From Tsuneonella amylolytica (GTDB taxonomy: Bacteria > Pseudomonadota > Alphaproteobacteria > Sphingomonadales > Sphingomonadaceae): a DNA stretch of 64,000 nucleotides. Where the stretch lies: assembly GCF_003626915.1 (NCBI RefSeq), contig NZ_CP032570.1:2665001-2729000 (forward strand). The letters run 5' to 3'. The position numbers and the translations under genes were made by a program. The first letter of the stretch is position 1. Each line of letters opens with the position of its first letter. A model generated the notes under the pieces. The model was not told where the DNA came from and searched no databases. It worked only from the letters and a program-made list of their open reading frames with translations. This document shows positions 35,241-47,319 of the stretch, piece after piece.

Positions 35241-35537
35241 ATGACCGAAGAACGCATCACCGAAACCCGCGACCCGGCCACCGGCGACACGCATACGACT
35301 CACACTGTTATCACCGATGGCGAACCGCGCAGCAGCGGTGGCGGATCCGGCTGGCTGATCGCCATCGTGCTGGTGATCGCGGTCATTGCCGGCATCATGA
35401 TCTTCTCGAACATGAGCGGTTCGGAAGTCGCGAAGGACAACGCGATCGCCAATGCCGCCAACGATGTCGGCGATGCTGCCAAGTCCGCGGGAAGCGCGGT
35501 CGAGGATGCGGCCAACAACGTTACCAACAACAACTGA
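35241..35537 (+). CDS. Small single-span membrane protein, probable general-stress gene
   Basis: A 98-residue protein: polar Thr-rich N-terminus (1-35), one membrane segment at about 37-57 (WLIAIVLVIAVIAGIMIF), and a C-terminal amphipathic Ala/Asn/Asp repeat-like part (NAIANAANDVGDAAKSAGSAVEDAANN). The tail resembles LEA-like or YtxH-like stress proteins. GAGGGAG is seven bases before the ATG. The EcfG-type promoter supports induction by general stress. Family not recognised beyond similarity of composition. Confidence 0.75.
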   Translation: MTEERITETRDPATGDTHTTHTVITDGEPRSSGGGSGWLIAIVLVIAVIAGIMIFSNMSGSEVAKDNAIANAANDVGDAAKSAGSAVEDAANNVTNNN

Positions 35538-35561
35538 TCGGTTAACCCCCACATCCTGCGG

Positions 35562-35584
35562 CCGGGCCCGGTTTCGCGGCCCGG
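35562..35584 (+). terminator. GC-rich hairpin after the small membrane protein gene
   Basis: CCGGGCC and GGCCCGG form a 7-bp stem with a 9-base loop, 25 bp after the stop. The following bases (TGTAAAATTT) are only partly T-rich, so termination strength is uncertain. Confidence 0.4.
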
Positions 35585-35653
35585 TGTAAAATTTACCGAC
35601 ATTTCACCTCTCGGCCCTAGGCACTCCGGTCAAGGAGCGCCCGGGCCGAGACG

Positions 35654-37039
35654 ATGATCCGCCTATTCAAGCACTACATCCCGCATGCGGTCATGCTGCT
35701 CGGGATCTTCGATCTCGTGCTGCTGGTCGGCGCGGGCGAGGCTGCGTGGCACATCCGGGCGACGCAGATCGGATCGAGCGTGGGCCCGATCGCAGACCGA
35801 GCGGGCATGCTGGCTTTGTTCGCCGGAGTCGTGTGGCTCGCCATGATCGCGGTGGGCACCTACGGCGCCGATGCGCTGCGCTCTATGCGCTATGCCGGGG
35901 CGCGTTTGCTGGTGGCCGTCAGCCTCAGCATCATTGCGCTGTCGGTGATCGATTTCGCGCTGCCTGGTAGCACTTTCTGGCGATCGACGCTGCTCTATGC
36001 GATGTTCCTCAGCATAGGGCTGCTGGTCGCAGACAGAATGCTGGTCGGCAGCGTGATCGGCACCTCGGCATTTCGCCGCCGAGTGCTGGTGCTGGGCGCG
36101 GGAGAGCGTGCGAAACGTTTGAAAGCCTTGTCGGAGCGGCCCGAAAGCGGCTTCGCCGTCGTCAGCTTCATCGGGATGAACGAGGGCACCCAGGTTCTCG
36201 AAGAGGCGATTCCGCGCGGCGCGATCCACGACCTCGGCCGGTTCGTCGAGAACATCGGCGCGAGCGAGGTCGTTCTGGCGCTGGAGGAACGGCGCAACTC
36301 GCTGCCGCTCAAGGACCTGCTGCGGATCAAGACGCACGGCGTCCACGTGAATGATTTTTCCAGCTTCATGGAGCGCGAGACCGGGCGCGTCGATCTCGAC
36401 ACGCTCAATCCCAGCTGGCTGATCTTTTCCGACGGCTTCAGTTCGGGCCGGATGCTGTCGAGCGCGGCGAAGCGTGTGTTCGACGTCGCCGCGAGCGGGC
36501 TCCTGCTGGCGCTCACCTTTCCGCTCATCGCGCTTTTCGCGCTGCTGGTGAAACTCGACAGCAAGGGGCCGGCGTTCTTCCGCCAGACCCGGGTCGGCCT
36601 CTACGGTCAACCGTTCACGGTGCACAAGCTGCGCTCTATGCGGACCGACGCCGAGGCGGGCGGGGCGAATTGGGCGGAGAAGAACGACCCGCGCGTGACC
36701 CGGCTCGGCAAGTTCATCCGCAAGGTGCGGATCGACGAGTTGCCGCAGGTCTGGACCGTGCTCACCGGCCGGATGAGCTTCGTCGGACCGCGCCCCGAAG
36801 TGCCGCCGTTCGTCGCCGATCTCGAAGACAAGCTGCCGTATTACGCCGAACGGCACATGGTGAAGCCCGGCATTACCGGCTGGGCGCAGATCAACTATCC
36901 GTACGGCGCGAGCGTCGAGGACGCCCGCTGCAAGCTCGAATACGACCTTTATTACGCCAAGAACTACACGCCCTTCCTCGACCTGCTGATCCTGCTGCAG
37001 ACCTTGCGAGTGGTCCTGTGGCCGGAAGGTGCGCGCTGA
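35654..37039 (+). CDS. XrtA/PEP-CTERM-associated polyprenyl-phosphate sugar transferase (TIGR03013 type)
   Basis: This 461-residue protein starts exopolysaccharide assembly by moving a sugar phosphate onto undecaprenyl phosphate. About four to five N-terminal membrane segments (15-145) precede a Rossmann-like CoA-binding domain (about 148-260, VLVLGAGERAKRL). A further membrane hairpin (about 278-300) and the bacterial sugar-transferase domain follow, with KLRSMRTDAE, KFIRKVRIDELPQ, GPRPEVP and ITGWAQINYPYGAS. The type TIGR03013 is linked to exosortase/PEP-CTERM loci, and prsK, prsR and prsT follow directly. A single base separates its stop from the prsK ATG. Confidence 0.92.
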   Translation: MIRLFKHYIPHAVMLLGIFDLVLLVGAGEAAWHIRATQIGSSVGPIADRAGMLALFAGVVWLAMIAVGTYGADALRSMRYAGARLLVAVSLSIIALSVIDFALPGSTFWRSTLLYAMFLSIGLLVADRMLVGSVIGTSAFRRRVLVLGAGERAKRLKALSERPESGFAVVSFIGMNEGTQVLEEAIPRGAIHDLGRFVENIGASEVVLALEERRNSLPLKDLLRIKTHGVHVNDFSSFMERETGRVDLDTLNPSWLIFSDGFSSGRMLSSAAKRVFDVAASGLLLALTFPLIALFALLVKLDSKGPAFFRQTRVGLYGQPFTVHKLRSMRTDAEAGGANWAEKNDPRVTRLGKFIRKVRIDELPQVWTVLTGRMSFVGPRPEVPPFVADLEDKLPYYAERHMVKPGITGWAQINYPYGASVEDARCKLEYDLYYAKNYTPFLDLLILLQTLRVVLWPEGAR

Positions 37040-37040
37040 G

Positions 37041-39148
37041 ATGGGCGCTGCGGCGACCTGGGCGCTGACAGGCTACGTCCTGTCGCTGGCCGGGGCGATC
37101 GCGGGCGCGATCGTGGCGGCATGGCTGTTCGGGCATCCCGATCCGGCCCGGCGCGAGCGGCCCGCGGTCGTCGCGGCGCTCGCGATCACCGCGCTGTGGT
37201 GCGTAACACTGGCGGCCTGGGGGCCGGGCTCACCGCTTTCCGCGTTGCTCGAGACGGCGCGCAATCTCGCTTGGATAGTGGTGCTCTACCGCCTGTTCGC
37301 CACCGACGGCCGCGACCAGAGCCTCGCCCCGATCCGCCCGCTGGTCATCGTGCTGGCGGTCGTCGAGTGCCTGCAGCCGGCGATCCTCGTGGTCGACCTG
37401 CAGTTCGGCGGCGTCGGAGCGGCGCATCAGGTCGCGTTCTCGGTCGAGGCTCTGTTGCGAGCGCTGGTCTCGGTTGGCGCGCTCGTGCTGTTGCACAACC
37501 TATATGCCGGGGCCTCGGCGGCGGCACGGCAGGTGCTGCGCTGGCCGGCTGCGGCGCTGGCGGGCATCTGGGCCTACCAGCTCAACCTTTACACCATCAG
37601 TTGGATTGCCGGGAGCATACCCGTCGAACTGACGGCGCTGCGCGGCCTCGTTTCGGCGGCCGCCGCGCTGCTGTTTGCCATAGGTGCCAATGCCCGCGCG
37701 GCGGACCTGCGGCTGATGCCGAGCCGCGCGGTGGCGTTCCAGTCGCTATCGCTGCTGGTCATCGGCGCATACCTGCTCGCGATGGTCGTGCTCGCCCAGT
37801 CGCTGAGCCTGCTGGGAGACGGCATCGGCCGCCTCACCCAGGTCGGGTTCGTGGCGCTTGCCGCGATCCTGGGCATTCTGTGGCTTCCTTCGCAGCGGCT
37901 GCGCGGCTGGCTGCGGGTGACGGCGTTCAAGCACCTGTTCCAGCACCGTTACGACTACCGGACCGAGTGGCTGCGCTTTACCGAGACGATCGGGCGACCG
38001 GGCGCGGGCGGGCGTGCCTTGCCCGAGCGCGCCGCGCAGGCGCTGGCCGAGATCACCGACAGCCAGGGCGCCGCGCTGTTGCTACCGGCGGAAGACGGCA
38101 GTCTCGACCTCGCGGGGCACTGGCAATGGAGCGAACTCGACCTGCCGACCGGTGCCTGTCCGCCCGAATTCGCGGCCGCGCTGGAGCGGACGGGCGCCGT
38201 AATCGAGCTCGACGAAGTGCGCCGGGGGGCCGATGCGTTCGGCGAGCAGGCGAGCGTGCCTGCCGCGCTGCGCGGCGATGCGAAGGCATGGGCGGTGGTG
38301 CCGCTGATCCATTTCGACCGCCTTGTCGGCGTCGTCGTCCTCGCCCGTCCGGTCGTTCAGCGCCGGCTCGACTGGGAGGATTTCGACCTGCTCAAGGCGG
38401 CCGGTCGCCAGCTCGCGAGCTATCTCGCAGAACAGGCCGGGCACGCCGCGCTGCTGGAAGCGAACCGGTTCGACGAGTTCAACCGCCGCATCGCGTTCGT
38501 GATGCACGACATCAAGAACCTCGCCAGCCAGCTATCGCTGCTTGCGCGCAACGCCGAACGGCACGCCGAGAATCCGGAATTCCGCAAGGACATGCTGGTC
38601 ACCATCACCAAGAGCGCCGAGAAGCTCAATGCGCTGCTCGCCCGGCTCGGGCGCTACGGCGCCGGCGGCAATGCCGCGCGCGAGCCGGTCGATCTTTCCC
38701 GGGTCGCGCGGCGTGTGGCGGGCCGGTTCGCCGACCTCAACCTCGTCGAACTGACACGCGCTGATCGCTGCGTGGTTCTCGCCAACGCAGAGGGGCTGGA
38801 ACAGGCACTGGTTCATCTCGTCCAGAACGCCCTCGATGCGAGCGCGCCGGACGTACCGGTCAATCTCGACGTGTCGTGCGACGGACTTCAGGGCCGCATC
38901 GAAGTGGTCGATTCGGGCGCGGGCATGAGCGCGCAGTTCGTCCGCGACGGGCTGTTTAAGCCGTTCGTTTCGTCGAAGGACGGGGGCTTCGGCATCGGCG
39001 CGTTCGAAGCGCGCGAACTGGTCCGCGCGATGGGTGGACGGCTCGACGTCCAATCCCGGCCCGGGCTCGGCACGCGCTTTGCCGTCGTCCTGCCGCTTTC
39101 GGCAACGGCGGGCTTCTTCGGCAACCACACCCCCGAACGCGAGGTCGC

Positions 39149-39152
<4 letters not shown>
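37041..39152 (+). CDS. prsK: XrtA/PEP-CTERM system histidine kinase PrsK
   Basis: A 703-residue membrane histidine kinase. About ten hydrophobic segments fill residues 5-300, a GAF domain lies at about 325-465, and the phospho-acceptor region is VMHDIKNLASQLSLL (His at about 488). The HATPase domain has N box LVQNALDAS and G boxes DSGAGM and GGFGIGAFEAREL. The HDIKN acceptor motif, not HELR-type, is characteristic of the PrsK group. The ATG at 37041 is used; a GTG four codons earlier lies within the previous gene's end. Stop overlaps prsR by four bases. The signal sensed is unknown. Confidence 0.93.
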
Positions 39153-40502
<1,350 letters not shown>

Positions 40503-40519
<17 letters not shown>

Positions 40520-42077
40520 GTTGCTCCTGCTGCCCGCCCTGCTGATTCTGGCGGCATGCGGCGGGGTCGGGGGCGGGGACAGGGAAGGCCACGCCGGCGA
40601 CTGGCGCGCGATGCTGCGCGCGGGCGACGGGGTCGGGGCGGAAGTGGCGCTCCGATCGGAGCTCGCGGCGGGCGGCGACCGGCGCAGGTTTGCACCGTAT
40701 CTCGGCGAGGCGGAACTTCTCCAGGGCGACACGGCTGCCGCCGTTGGCTGGCTGGCCCCCGCAGATTTTGCCCCCGATGTCGCCGCGCACGGCTATCACA
40801 TGCTGGGCCGGCTCCGGATGCAGCAGGGCGATTTTCCGGCCGCGGGGCGGGCTTTCGACCGCGCGCTCGGCGAGAAAGGCGACCAGCCGGACCTGTGGGT
40901 CGACATCGGGCGCCTGCGCTGGCGGGGCGGCGAGCAGGTTCAGGCGATCGAGGCGTCCACGCGTGCTCTCGAACTCGGGCCGGACGACCCCGCCGCGCTG
41001 CTGTTTCGCGCACAGCTGGTGCGCGATGCACGGGGCAACGCCGCCGCTCTCCCGCTGCTGCAGCGCGGATTTCAAGCCGCGCCACGCGATCCCGGACTGC
41101 TCGGCGAATATGCCGCGACGCTGGGTGAACTTGGGCGCAATAGCGAGATGCTTGAGGTCGTCCGCGTTCTTGCGGAGGTCAATCCTTTGCATCCCAAGGT
41201 TCTGTGGCTCCAGGCCGTCCTGGCCGCCCGCGCCGGCGATGCCGATCTCGCGCGCAGCCTCCTCCAGCGGGGCGGCGATCTCGATCGCGAGATACCGGCG
41301 GCGAAGTTGCTGCTCGCGCTCATCGACATGGACAACGGCAATTACGAAAGCGCCGCGCAGGGGCTCGACCGATTGCTGAGAACACAGCCCGACAACACGC
41401 GTATTGCGATGCTGCTAGGGCGCGCGCTCATGCTGGGAGGCAACAACCGCGAACTGGTAGCCCGGTTCGCCGATCGCGCCGATGCACCCTACTTCGCCAT
41501 GCTCGTCGGCCGCGCGCACGAGGCGCTGGGAGACCGTGCGAAGGCGGCGCGCTACCTCGACCGGGCGCGGACGTCGGGAGCCATGACTCTGCGCGTCGTT
41601 CCATCAGGAACCGCGGCCGATGGCGCCGCCGCGGGTGGGCGGTTCGACGGGGCGACGGTGGTGAGGGAAGTGCGCGCCTCGCTGACGCAGGGAAGGTCCG
41701 ATGATGCCCGCCGGAAAGCGCAGGCATTTCTGAACCGGGTGCCCGGCTCCTCCGACGCCGCGGCACTGGCTGGCGATGCCGCTTTCGAAGCGGGGGATGC
41801 CCGCGGCGCACTGGCGCTATACCGCCAGGCAGCGTCGGTGCGGAAGCTGTGGACCCTGACGAAGCGGATGGCAGCGGCTTATGACCGGTCGGGGCGTCCG
41901 GCCGAGGCGACTGCGCTGATCGCCTCCCATCTGGAGGGCGAGCCCCTGAACGCTGATGCGGCGGTCGTCCTCGCGCGGCGGCTCGTCGATCGGGGCGAGT
42001 TGGCGCGGGCACGGACACTGGCGGCGCGGGCGCGCACGCTGGGCCGCAACGATCCGCTGCTGGACGGGCTGGAGTAA
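40503..42077 (+). CDS. prsT: XrtA/PEP-CTERM system TPR lipoprotein PrsT
   Basis: A 524-residue TPR-repeat protein following PrsK-PrsR, which fits PrsT in this conserved trio. Lipoprotein signal at the N-terminus (LLLLPALLILAAC). Tandem tetratricopeptide repeats span about 60-520, e.g. GYHMLGRLRMQQGDFPAAG and LWVDIGRLRWRGGEQ. TPR lipoproteins in this group are thought to link secretion or polysaccharide assembly with the envelope; its exact role is unknown. The ATG at 40503 overlaps the prsR end by 17 bases, so translation is likely coupled. Confidence 0.88.
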
Positions 42078-42124
42078 CGGGTGATTCCTCGACAACCCAC
42101 ACCGGGCGCGCCAAGGGCAGCGCG

Positions 42125-43111
42125 ATGAAGCTGTTGTCCCGGATCGACCCGATGGTGCGCCTGCTGGTCGTTGCCATCGCGCTTGCCAGCATCGTGCCCG
42201 CTACCGGCGCTGCGAGACCGGTGGTGCAGGGCGTGTCGAATGCGGCGATCTTCCTCCTTTTTCTGCTCAATGGCCTCCGGCTGCCGCGGGCAGAGGTGAA
42301 GCGGGGTATCGGCCATGTGCGCTTTCTGCTGCCGCTGGCGCTGTGGTGTTTCGGCGGAATGGCACTGGCGGGGAAGGGACTGTCGGTCGCACTGGAGGGC
42401 AGCCTGCCGTATCTCGTCGCATTGGGGTTCCTCTACCTCGGCGTCCTGCCGTCGACCGTGCAATCGGCGACCGCCTATTCATCGCTGGCCGGCGGAAATG
42501 TTGCCAGTTCGGTGGTGGCCGCCGCGTTGCTCAACGTGGCCGGCGTATTCGCGACTGCGCCGCTGTTTGCCGCGCTGGGCGGCGGGGCGGCGGTCTCGAT
42601 GGGTGCGGGGGGACTGGCGAAGGTCTTCGCGATGCTGATCCTGCCCTTCGCGATCGGGCAGGTTTTGCAGGTGCGGCTGGCGGACTGGACCGCGCGGCAC
42701 AAGTCGCTGGTAACCTGGATGGACCGGATATCGATTGCGATCGCGGTCTATGTCGCGATGTCGGGCGCGGTGGAACAGGGGCTGTGGACGCGGGTCTCGC
42801 CGCTCGATTGGGCAATCCTGCTGGGCGGGGTGATCGTATTCCTTGCGGCGGGGTTTGCCGGCGCATGGCTGCTGTCGGGCGCCGCGCGGCTCGAGCGGCC
42901 GGACCGGATCGCGTTCCTGTTCGCGGGCGGGCACAAGAGCATCGCGATGGGAGCGCCACTCGCCGCGATCCTGTTTCCGCCGGCGGTCGCCGGGATGGTC
43001 CTGCTCCCGCTGCTTGCCTACCACCTGCTGCAACTGGTCGCCTCGGCCCCGCTGGCTAACCGGCTGGCTGCTCGCTCGCAGATGTCGCAGGCTCCGGATT
43101 CGCCCGGTTGA
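42125..43111 (+). CDS. Bile acid:sodium symporter family protein (YfeH/SBF-like)
   Basis: A 328-residue inner-membrane protein with about nine to ten hydrophobic segments. The family signatures are FLLFLLNGLRLPRAEVKRG in the first third and the crossover motifs TAYSSLAGGNVASSVVAAALLN and FAGGHKSIAMGAPLAAILF, in which conserved Asn/Ser/His/Lys line the transport site. The group is related to bile-acid transporters, but in bacteria the substrate is usually unknown. It is 47 bp after prsT. Its last 56 bases overlap the convergent DUF475 gene. Confidence 0.88.
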   Translation: MKLLSRIDPMVRLLVVAIALASIVPATGAARPVVQGVSNAAIFLLFLLNGLRLPRAEVKRGIGHVRFLLPLALWCFGGMALAGKGLSVALEGSLPYLVALGFLYLGVLPSTVQSATAYSSLAGGNVASSVVAAALLNVAGVFATAPLFAALGGGAAVSMGAGGLAKVFAMLILPFAIGQVLQVRLADWTARHKSLVTWMDRISIAIAVYVAMSGAVEQGLWTRVSPLDWAILLGGVIVFLAAGFAGAWLLSGAARLERPDRIAFLFAGGHKSIAMGAPLAAILFPPAVAGMVLLPLLAYHLLQLVASAPLANRLAARSQMSQAPDSPG

Positions 43112-44135
43112 AGCGGACCGACCACCACAGCGATAGCCCGATCAGGATTGCACCGATGAGGCCGGTGATCGTTTCGGGGATATGCCAGCGGGCCGACAGC
43201 AGCATGATTGCGCCGAGCACGATGATCGCCCAGAAGGCGCCGTGTTCGAGATAGCGGTACTGCGCCAGAGTGCCCTTCTCGACGAGGTGAATGGTCATCG
43301 AGCGCACGAACATCGCGCCGATCGACAGGCCCAGCGCAATCACGATCATGTTGTTCGACAGCGCGAACGCCCCGATCACGCCGTCGAAGCTGAAGCTGGC
43401 GTCGAGAATGTTGAGGTAGATGAACCCGCCCAGGCCGCTGCGTACCGCTGCGCCGACGACCCGCTGTTTCTCCTCGTGCAGTTCGAGCAGCGTCGAGACA
43501 CCCTCGACCGCGATGAACGTGACGATACCCAGGATGCCGGCGACGACGAACGTCAGCGCTTCGGCATCGGGGAGAAGCAGGGAGATGCCCCAGATCGCCA
43601 GCAGGAGCAGGCCGATTTCGGCGGCCGGCAGCGCCGCAAACCGACCGAGGAAACGTTCGAAGGCGCCGATCCAGTGGACGTCCTTCTCCCCGTCGAAAAA
43701 GAACTTGAGGCCGACCATTGCGAGGAACGCCCCGCCGAACCCGGCGATGCCCACGTGCGCGCCGGAAACGAGCCGCTCGTACTGGGCCGGGTCGTCAAGC
43801 GACAGGCGGATCGTCTCTACCGGTCCAATCCCCGCCGCGATCGCGACGATCGCGAGCGGAAAGACGATGCGCATGCCGAACACGGCGAAGGCGATCCCCC
43901 AGGTGAGGAACCGCTTTTGCCATACCCGGTCCATGTCCTTGAGGACGGACGCGTTCACGACCGCGTTGTCGAAGCTGAGCGAGATTTCGAGGACCGACAG
44001 CACCACGATGATCCACAGCATCTGCGCGGTTCCGCCGATGCTGCCGGTGCTCGAAAGGCCGTACCAAACCCCGAGACCGAGGCAGACGAGGGTGAAGATC
44101 AGCGAAAAGCCGTAGAAGCGCTTGAGCGTCTGCAT
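43056..44135 (-). CDS. DUF475 (TerC-like) integral membrane protein
   Basis: A 359-residue membrane protein with about nine hydrophobic segments. It carries two acidic membrane signatures typical of TerC/DUF475 proteins: VLEISLSFDNAVVNASVL near residue 50 and DASFSFDGVIGAFALSNN near residue 240. TerC relatives handle metal ions (tellurite or manganese phenotypes); for DUF475 the role is not settled. It starts eight bases after the panB stop on the same strand, so it may be transcribed with panB. Its 3' end overlaps the convergent symporter gene by 56 bp. Confidence 0.88.
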   Translation of the reverse strand: MQTLKRFYGFSLIFTLVCLGLGVWYGLSSTGSIGGTAQMLWIIVVLSVLEISLSFDNAVVNASVLKDMDRVWQKRFLTWGIAFAVFGMRIVFPLAIVAIAAGIGPVETIRLSLDDPAQYERLVSGAHVGIAGFGGAFLAMVGLKFFFDGEKDVHWIGAFERFLGRFAALPAAEIGLLLLAIWGISLLLPDAEALTFVVAGILGIVTFIAVEGVSTLLELHEEKQRVVGAAVRSGLGGFIYLNILDASFSFDGVIGAFALSNNMIVIALGLSIGAMFVRSMTIHLVEKGTLAQYRYLEHGAFWAIIVLGAIMLLSARWHIPETITGLIGAILIGLSLWWSVRFNRANPEPATSASEQPAG

Positions 44136-44142
44136 GGGAAGG

Positions 44143-45015
44143 TTAGGCCTTGGGCTGGTAGGTCTGGTCGGACGTCGGGAAGCTGCGGTCGCGCACTTCG
44201 GCGGCGTATGTTGCGGCGGCCTTCGAGATGACGCTTGCCATGTCCTCGTAGCGCTTCACGAAGCGGGGCACGCGCTCGAACATGCCGAGCATATCCTCGG
44301 TGACGAGGACCTGTCCGTCGCACCGGGCGCTCGCGCCGATGCCGATGACGGGGATGGTCAGCGCGCCGGTGAGTTCGATGGCGATCGGCTCGATCACCCC
44401 TTCCGCGACGACCGCGAAGGCGCCGGCATCCTGTACCGCCTTGCCGTCGGCCATGATCTTGGCGTGTTCCTCGTCGCTGCGCCCGCGCGCGCCGTAGCCG
44501 CCCAGGGAATTGACCGCCTGGGGAGTGAGGCCGACGTGCGCCATCACCGGGATGCCGCGCCCCGAGAGAAACGCGATCGTTTCGGCCATCGCCGCGCCGC
44601 CTTCCAGCTTGACCGCGGCGCAGCCGGTTTCGGCCATGATCCGGCTTGCGCTCACAAACGCCTTCTCGGGGCTCGCCTCGTAAGTGCCGAACGGCATGTC
44701 GACGATGACGAGACTGCGATAGCTTCCGCGGACCACCGCCGCCCCGTGCGCGACCATCATGTCCAGCGTCACCTGCAGCGTGCTCGGCAGACCGTAGATC
44801 ACCTGCCCCAGCGAGTCCCCGACCAGCAGCATGTCACAGTGCTGGTCGAGCAACTGTGCTTGGCGGGCGGTGTAGGCGGTCAGCATGACCAGCGGATCGG
44901 CGGTCTTCCCGTCGGCCTTGCGCCCCTTGATTGCGGGTACGGTGAGCCGCCGCATCGGCTGCGGCGTGGGGTTGGCGCGGCTGGTCGCGGTGTCGAGCTG
45001 GAAGGTGGTGGACAT
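44143..45015 (-). CDS. panB: 3-methyl-2-oxobutanoate hydroxymethyltransferase
   Basis: First committed step of pantothenate (CoA) synthesis: adds a hydroxymethyl group from methylene-THF to 2-oxoisovalerate. The 290 residues contain the metal and substrate blocks [53 protein letters not shown], and [22 protein letters not shown]. The ATG at 45015 (MSTTFQLD) was chosen; an open frame upstream enters the divergent gap. panC is not adjacent. Substrate 2-oxoisovalerate is also used by the BCKDH at 10.6-14.3 kb. Confidence 0.96.
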   Translation of the reverse strand: MSTTFQLDTATSRANPTPQPMRRLTVPAIKGRKADGKTADPLVMLTAYTARQAQLLDQHCDMLLVGDSLGQVIYGLPSTLQVTLDMMVAHGAAVVRGSYRSLVIVDMPFGTYEASPEKAFVSASRIMAETGCAAVKLEGGAAMAETIAFLSGRGIPVMAHVGLTPQAVNSLGGYGARGRSDEEHAKIMADGKAVQDAGAFAVVAEGVIEPIAIELTGALTIPVIGIGASARCDGQVLVTEDMLGMFERVPRFVKRYEDMASVISKAAATYAAEVRDRSFPTSDQTYQPKA

Positions 45016-45156
45016 GGAACGCCGCTCTAGCGAGGCGCGCAAGGCGGGGAAAGGGCGGACATTACGGCTTGCCATGCCGCGATTGTCCGTTAGCTTCCCG
45101 CGCCATTGAGGGAGGCAGGCCGCGGACGGCCGCCTGACAAGAGGGAAACGGGTCAC

Positions 45157-46734
45157 ATGTTGTTAGACCGCGTCAAGCCGCTCGACGCCATATTGGCGAC
45201 GGCGGAGAAGAAATCGCTGAAGCGGACGCTGGGCGGGTTCCAGCTCATGCTGTTCGGCATCGGCTGCATCATCGGTACCGGCATTTTCGTGCTGACGTCG
45301 GCCGGCGCGCAGAAGGCGGGCCCGGGCCTCATGCTGGCGTTCGCTATCGCCGGTGCGGTCTGCATCGTCGCGGCGCTCTGCTATGCCGAAGTCGCGGCGA
45401 TGATCCCGGTCGCGGGATCGGCCTATACCTATAGCTATGCCTCGGTCGGCGAGTTCCTGGCGTGGACCGTGGGTTGGGCGCTGATCCTCGAATACGCGGT
45501 CGCCGCGAGCGCGGTCTCGGTCGGCTGGTCGGGCTATTTCTCGGGGACGATTCTCAACGAATTCTTCGGGATAACGCTGCCGCCGTGGCTAGCCGCGGGT
45601 CCGCTCGCATTGGGCGGCGCGCCGGGCGGGTTCATCAACCTGCCGGCGCTCGTGATCGCGATGCTCGTGACCTGGCTGCTGATGATCGGCACCAGCGAAA
45701 GCGCGAAGGTCAATGCGATCCTCGTCGCGATCAAGGTCGCGGCGCTGACCGCCTTCGTGGCGCTGACGCTGACGAGCCCCGAATTCGATTCCGCGAAGTT
45801 CAACCCCTTCCTGCCCGCCGGCGTGTTCGGCGGCTTCGGCACCGGGCTCGGCGCGGTTGGCGCGGCGGCGACGATCTTCTTCGCCTATGTCGGCTTCGAC
45901 GCGGTTTCCACCGCGGCCGAGGAAACCAAGAATCCGCAGAAGAACGTTCCGTTCGGCCTGATCGGGTCGCTGCTGTTCTGCACCGTGTTCTACATCCTGG
46001 TTGCCGCGGGCGCGATCGGCACCATCGGCGGTCAGCCGATCATGGGGCCGGATGGCATTCCGTTCCCGGCCGGATCGGCAGAACTGGCCCGCCAGTGCGC
46101 GATGCCGCAGTATGCCGACGCGCTCGTCTGTTCGAACGAGGCGCTGGCCCACGTACTGCGTCAGATCGGCTTCTCGGGCATCGGCAACATGCTCGGCATC
46201 GCGGCGTTCCTGGCGCTGCCGTCGGTCATCCTCGTCCTGATCTTCGCGCAGACCCGCATCTTCTTCGTAATGAGCCGCGACGGCCTGCTTCCCGAAGTTC
46301 TGAGCCGGGTGCATCCGAAGTGGAAGACGCCCCACGTGGTGACGCTGTTCACCGGTCTGGTCGTGGCGCTTGGTGCCGCGTTCATGCCGGTGGGCCTGCT
46401 GGCGGACTATGCCAATGCGGGTACGCTGTACGCGTTCTTCATGGTCGCCGTGGCAGTGATGGTGCTGCGCAAGAAGGATCCGGAGCGCAAGCGCGCCTTC
46501 CGCCTGCCGGGCGTGTGGATCGTGGCGCCGCTAACGATGGCGGGATGCCTGTTCCTCTATCTCAACCTGCCGCTGATCGCGATCCTCGTCCTCCCCATCT
46601 GGGGCGCGATCGGGCTGGTCGTGTATTTCCTCTACAGCCGCAACCGCAGCCACCTCGGCCGCGGCATTGTGGAGGTCGTGGACGACATCGGCGGCGAGGA
46701 GACGATGATTCCGATCGATCCGCCCAAGAGCTGA
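45157..46734 (+). CDS. Amino-acid permease (cationic amino-acid transporter-like, APC superfamily)
   Basis: A 525-residue transporter with 12 or more membrane segments. The APC signature [15 protein letters not shown] is near residue 35-50; [36 protein letters not shown] and [19 protein letters not shown] follow, as in CAT-type eukaryotic and bacterial exchangers. Substrate is unknown, likely a cationic or broad amino acid. GAGGG precedes the ATG at 45157. It is divergent from panB and ends at a strong terminator. Confidence 0.92.
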   Translation: MLLDRVKPLDAILATAEKKSLKRTLGGFQLMLFGIGCIIGTGIFVLTSAGAQKAGPGLMLAFAIAGAVCIVAALCYAEVAAMIPVAGSAYTYSYASVGEFLAWTVGWALILEYAVAASAVSVGWSGYFSGTILNEFFGITLPPWLAAGPLALGGAPGGFINLPALVIAMLVTWLLMIGTSESAKVNAILVAIKVAALTAFVALTLTSPEFDSAKFNPFLPAGVFGGFGTGLGAVGAAATIFFAYVGFDAVSTAAEETKNPQKNVPFGLIGSLLFCTVFYILVAAGAIGTIGGQPIMGPDGIPFPAGSAELARQCAMPQYADALVCSNEALAHVLRQIGFSGIGNMLGIAAFLALPSVILVLIFAQTRIFFVMSRDGLLPEVLSRVHPKWKTPHVVTLFTGLVVALGAAFMPVGLLADYANAGTLYAFFMVAVAVMVLRKKDPERKRAFRLPGVWIVAPLTMAGCLFLYLNLPLIAILVLPIWGAIGLVVYFLYSRNRSHLGRGIVEVVDDIGGEETMIPIDPPKS

Positions 46735-46752
46735 TCGGTTCCGACCAAAGGA

Positions 46753-46786
46753 AAGGGCCGCTCCTCTCGCGAGGGGCGGCCCTTCT
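46753..46786. terminator. Bidirectional terminator between the permease and the PPOX stress gene
   Basis: AAGGGCCGCTCCTC pairs with GAGGGGCGGCCCTT (one G-T pair) across a TCGC loop. AAAGGAAA precedes it and CTTCTT follows, suiting both convergent genes. Confidence 0.75.
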
Positions 46787-46804
46787 TCTGTGCGATGCCT
46801 GTTT

Positions 46805-47296
46805 CTAGAGCGCCGTATCCTTCACGTGCTGCTCTTCCGCTTCCGGCTCGACGTACATGCCGAGCGCCATCTTGGCGGTGTTGAGCAGGCCGATATCGCC
46901 GTTCCAGATTTCGGCGGTGCCGAGGTCCATGCGCAGGAACAGCAGGTCCGGATCGTCCTTGCCGCCGTCGTACCAGGCTTCGACGAAGTTGTTCCAGAAC
47001 TGGTCGAACCGCTCCTGGCTGGTTTCGACCGAAAGGGTGCCGTCGAAACGGGCGAACATGTCGTGACCCTTGCCTTCGAAGATGGCGGTCACCGGGCCGA
47101 GATCGGCGAAGTCGCTGTTCTTGTGACTGAAGAACCAGATCTCGCTGTTGGCGTCCTTGTCGAGCTGCGCGCTCATCGGGACGGCGGTGTCGCTGCGACC
47201 GGTCTTCTGGAGGAACAGGAAAGGCGAGTCGGCGAGCGCCTTCCAGAATTCCTTTTTCAACTTGTCGGGATCGGCGGCGGGCTGGTTGTGATGCAT
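46805..47296 (-). CDS. Pyridoxamine 5'-phosphate oxidase-like general-stress protein
   Basis: A 163-residue split-barrel FMN-binding-type protein: FWKALADSPFLFLQ, VPMSAQLDKDANSEIWFFSHKNSDF, and the C-terminal WNGDIGLLNTAKMALG. It is similar to general-stress protein 26-type PPOX-fold proteins; the catalytic role is unknown. AAGGAG is nine bases before the ATG at 47296. An EcfG-type promoter just upstream supports induction in the general stress response. The imuA LexA box lies on the opposite side of the same gap. Confidence 0.9.
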   Translation of the reverse strand: MHHNQPAADPDKLKKEFWKALADSPFLFLQKTGRSDTAVPMSAQLDKDANSEIWFFSHKNSDFADLGPVTAIFEGKGHDMFARFDGTLSVETSQERFDQFWNNFVEAWYDGGKDDPDLLFLRMDLGTAEIWNGDIGLLNTAKMALGMYVEPEAEEQHVKDTAL

Positions 47297-47319
47297 GGGT
47301 TCGTCTCCTTCGGTTTCGG

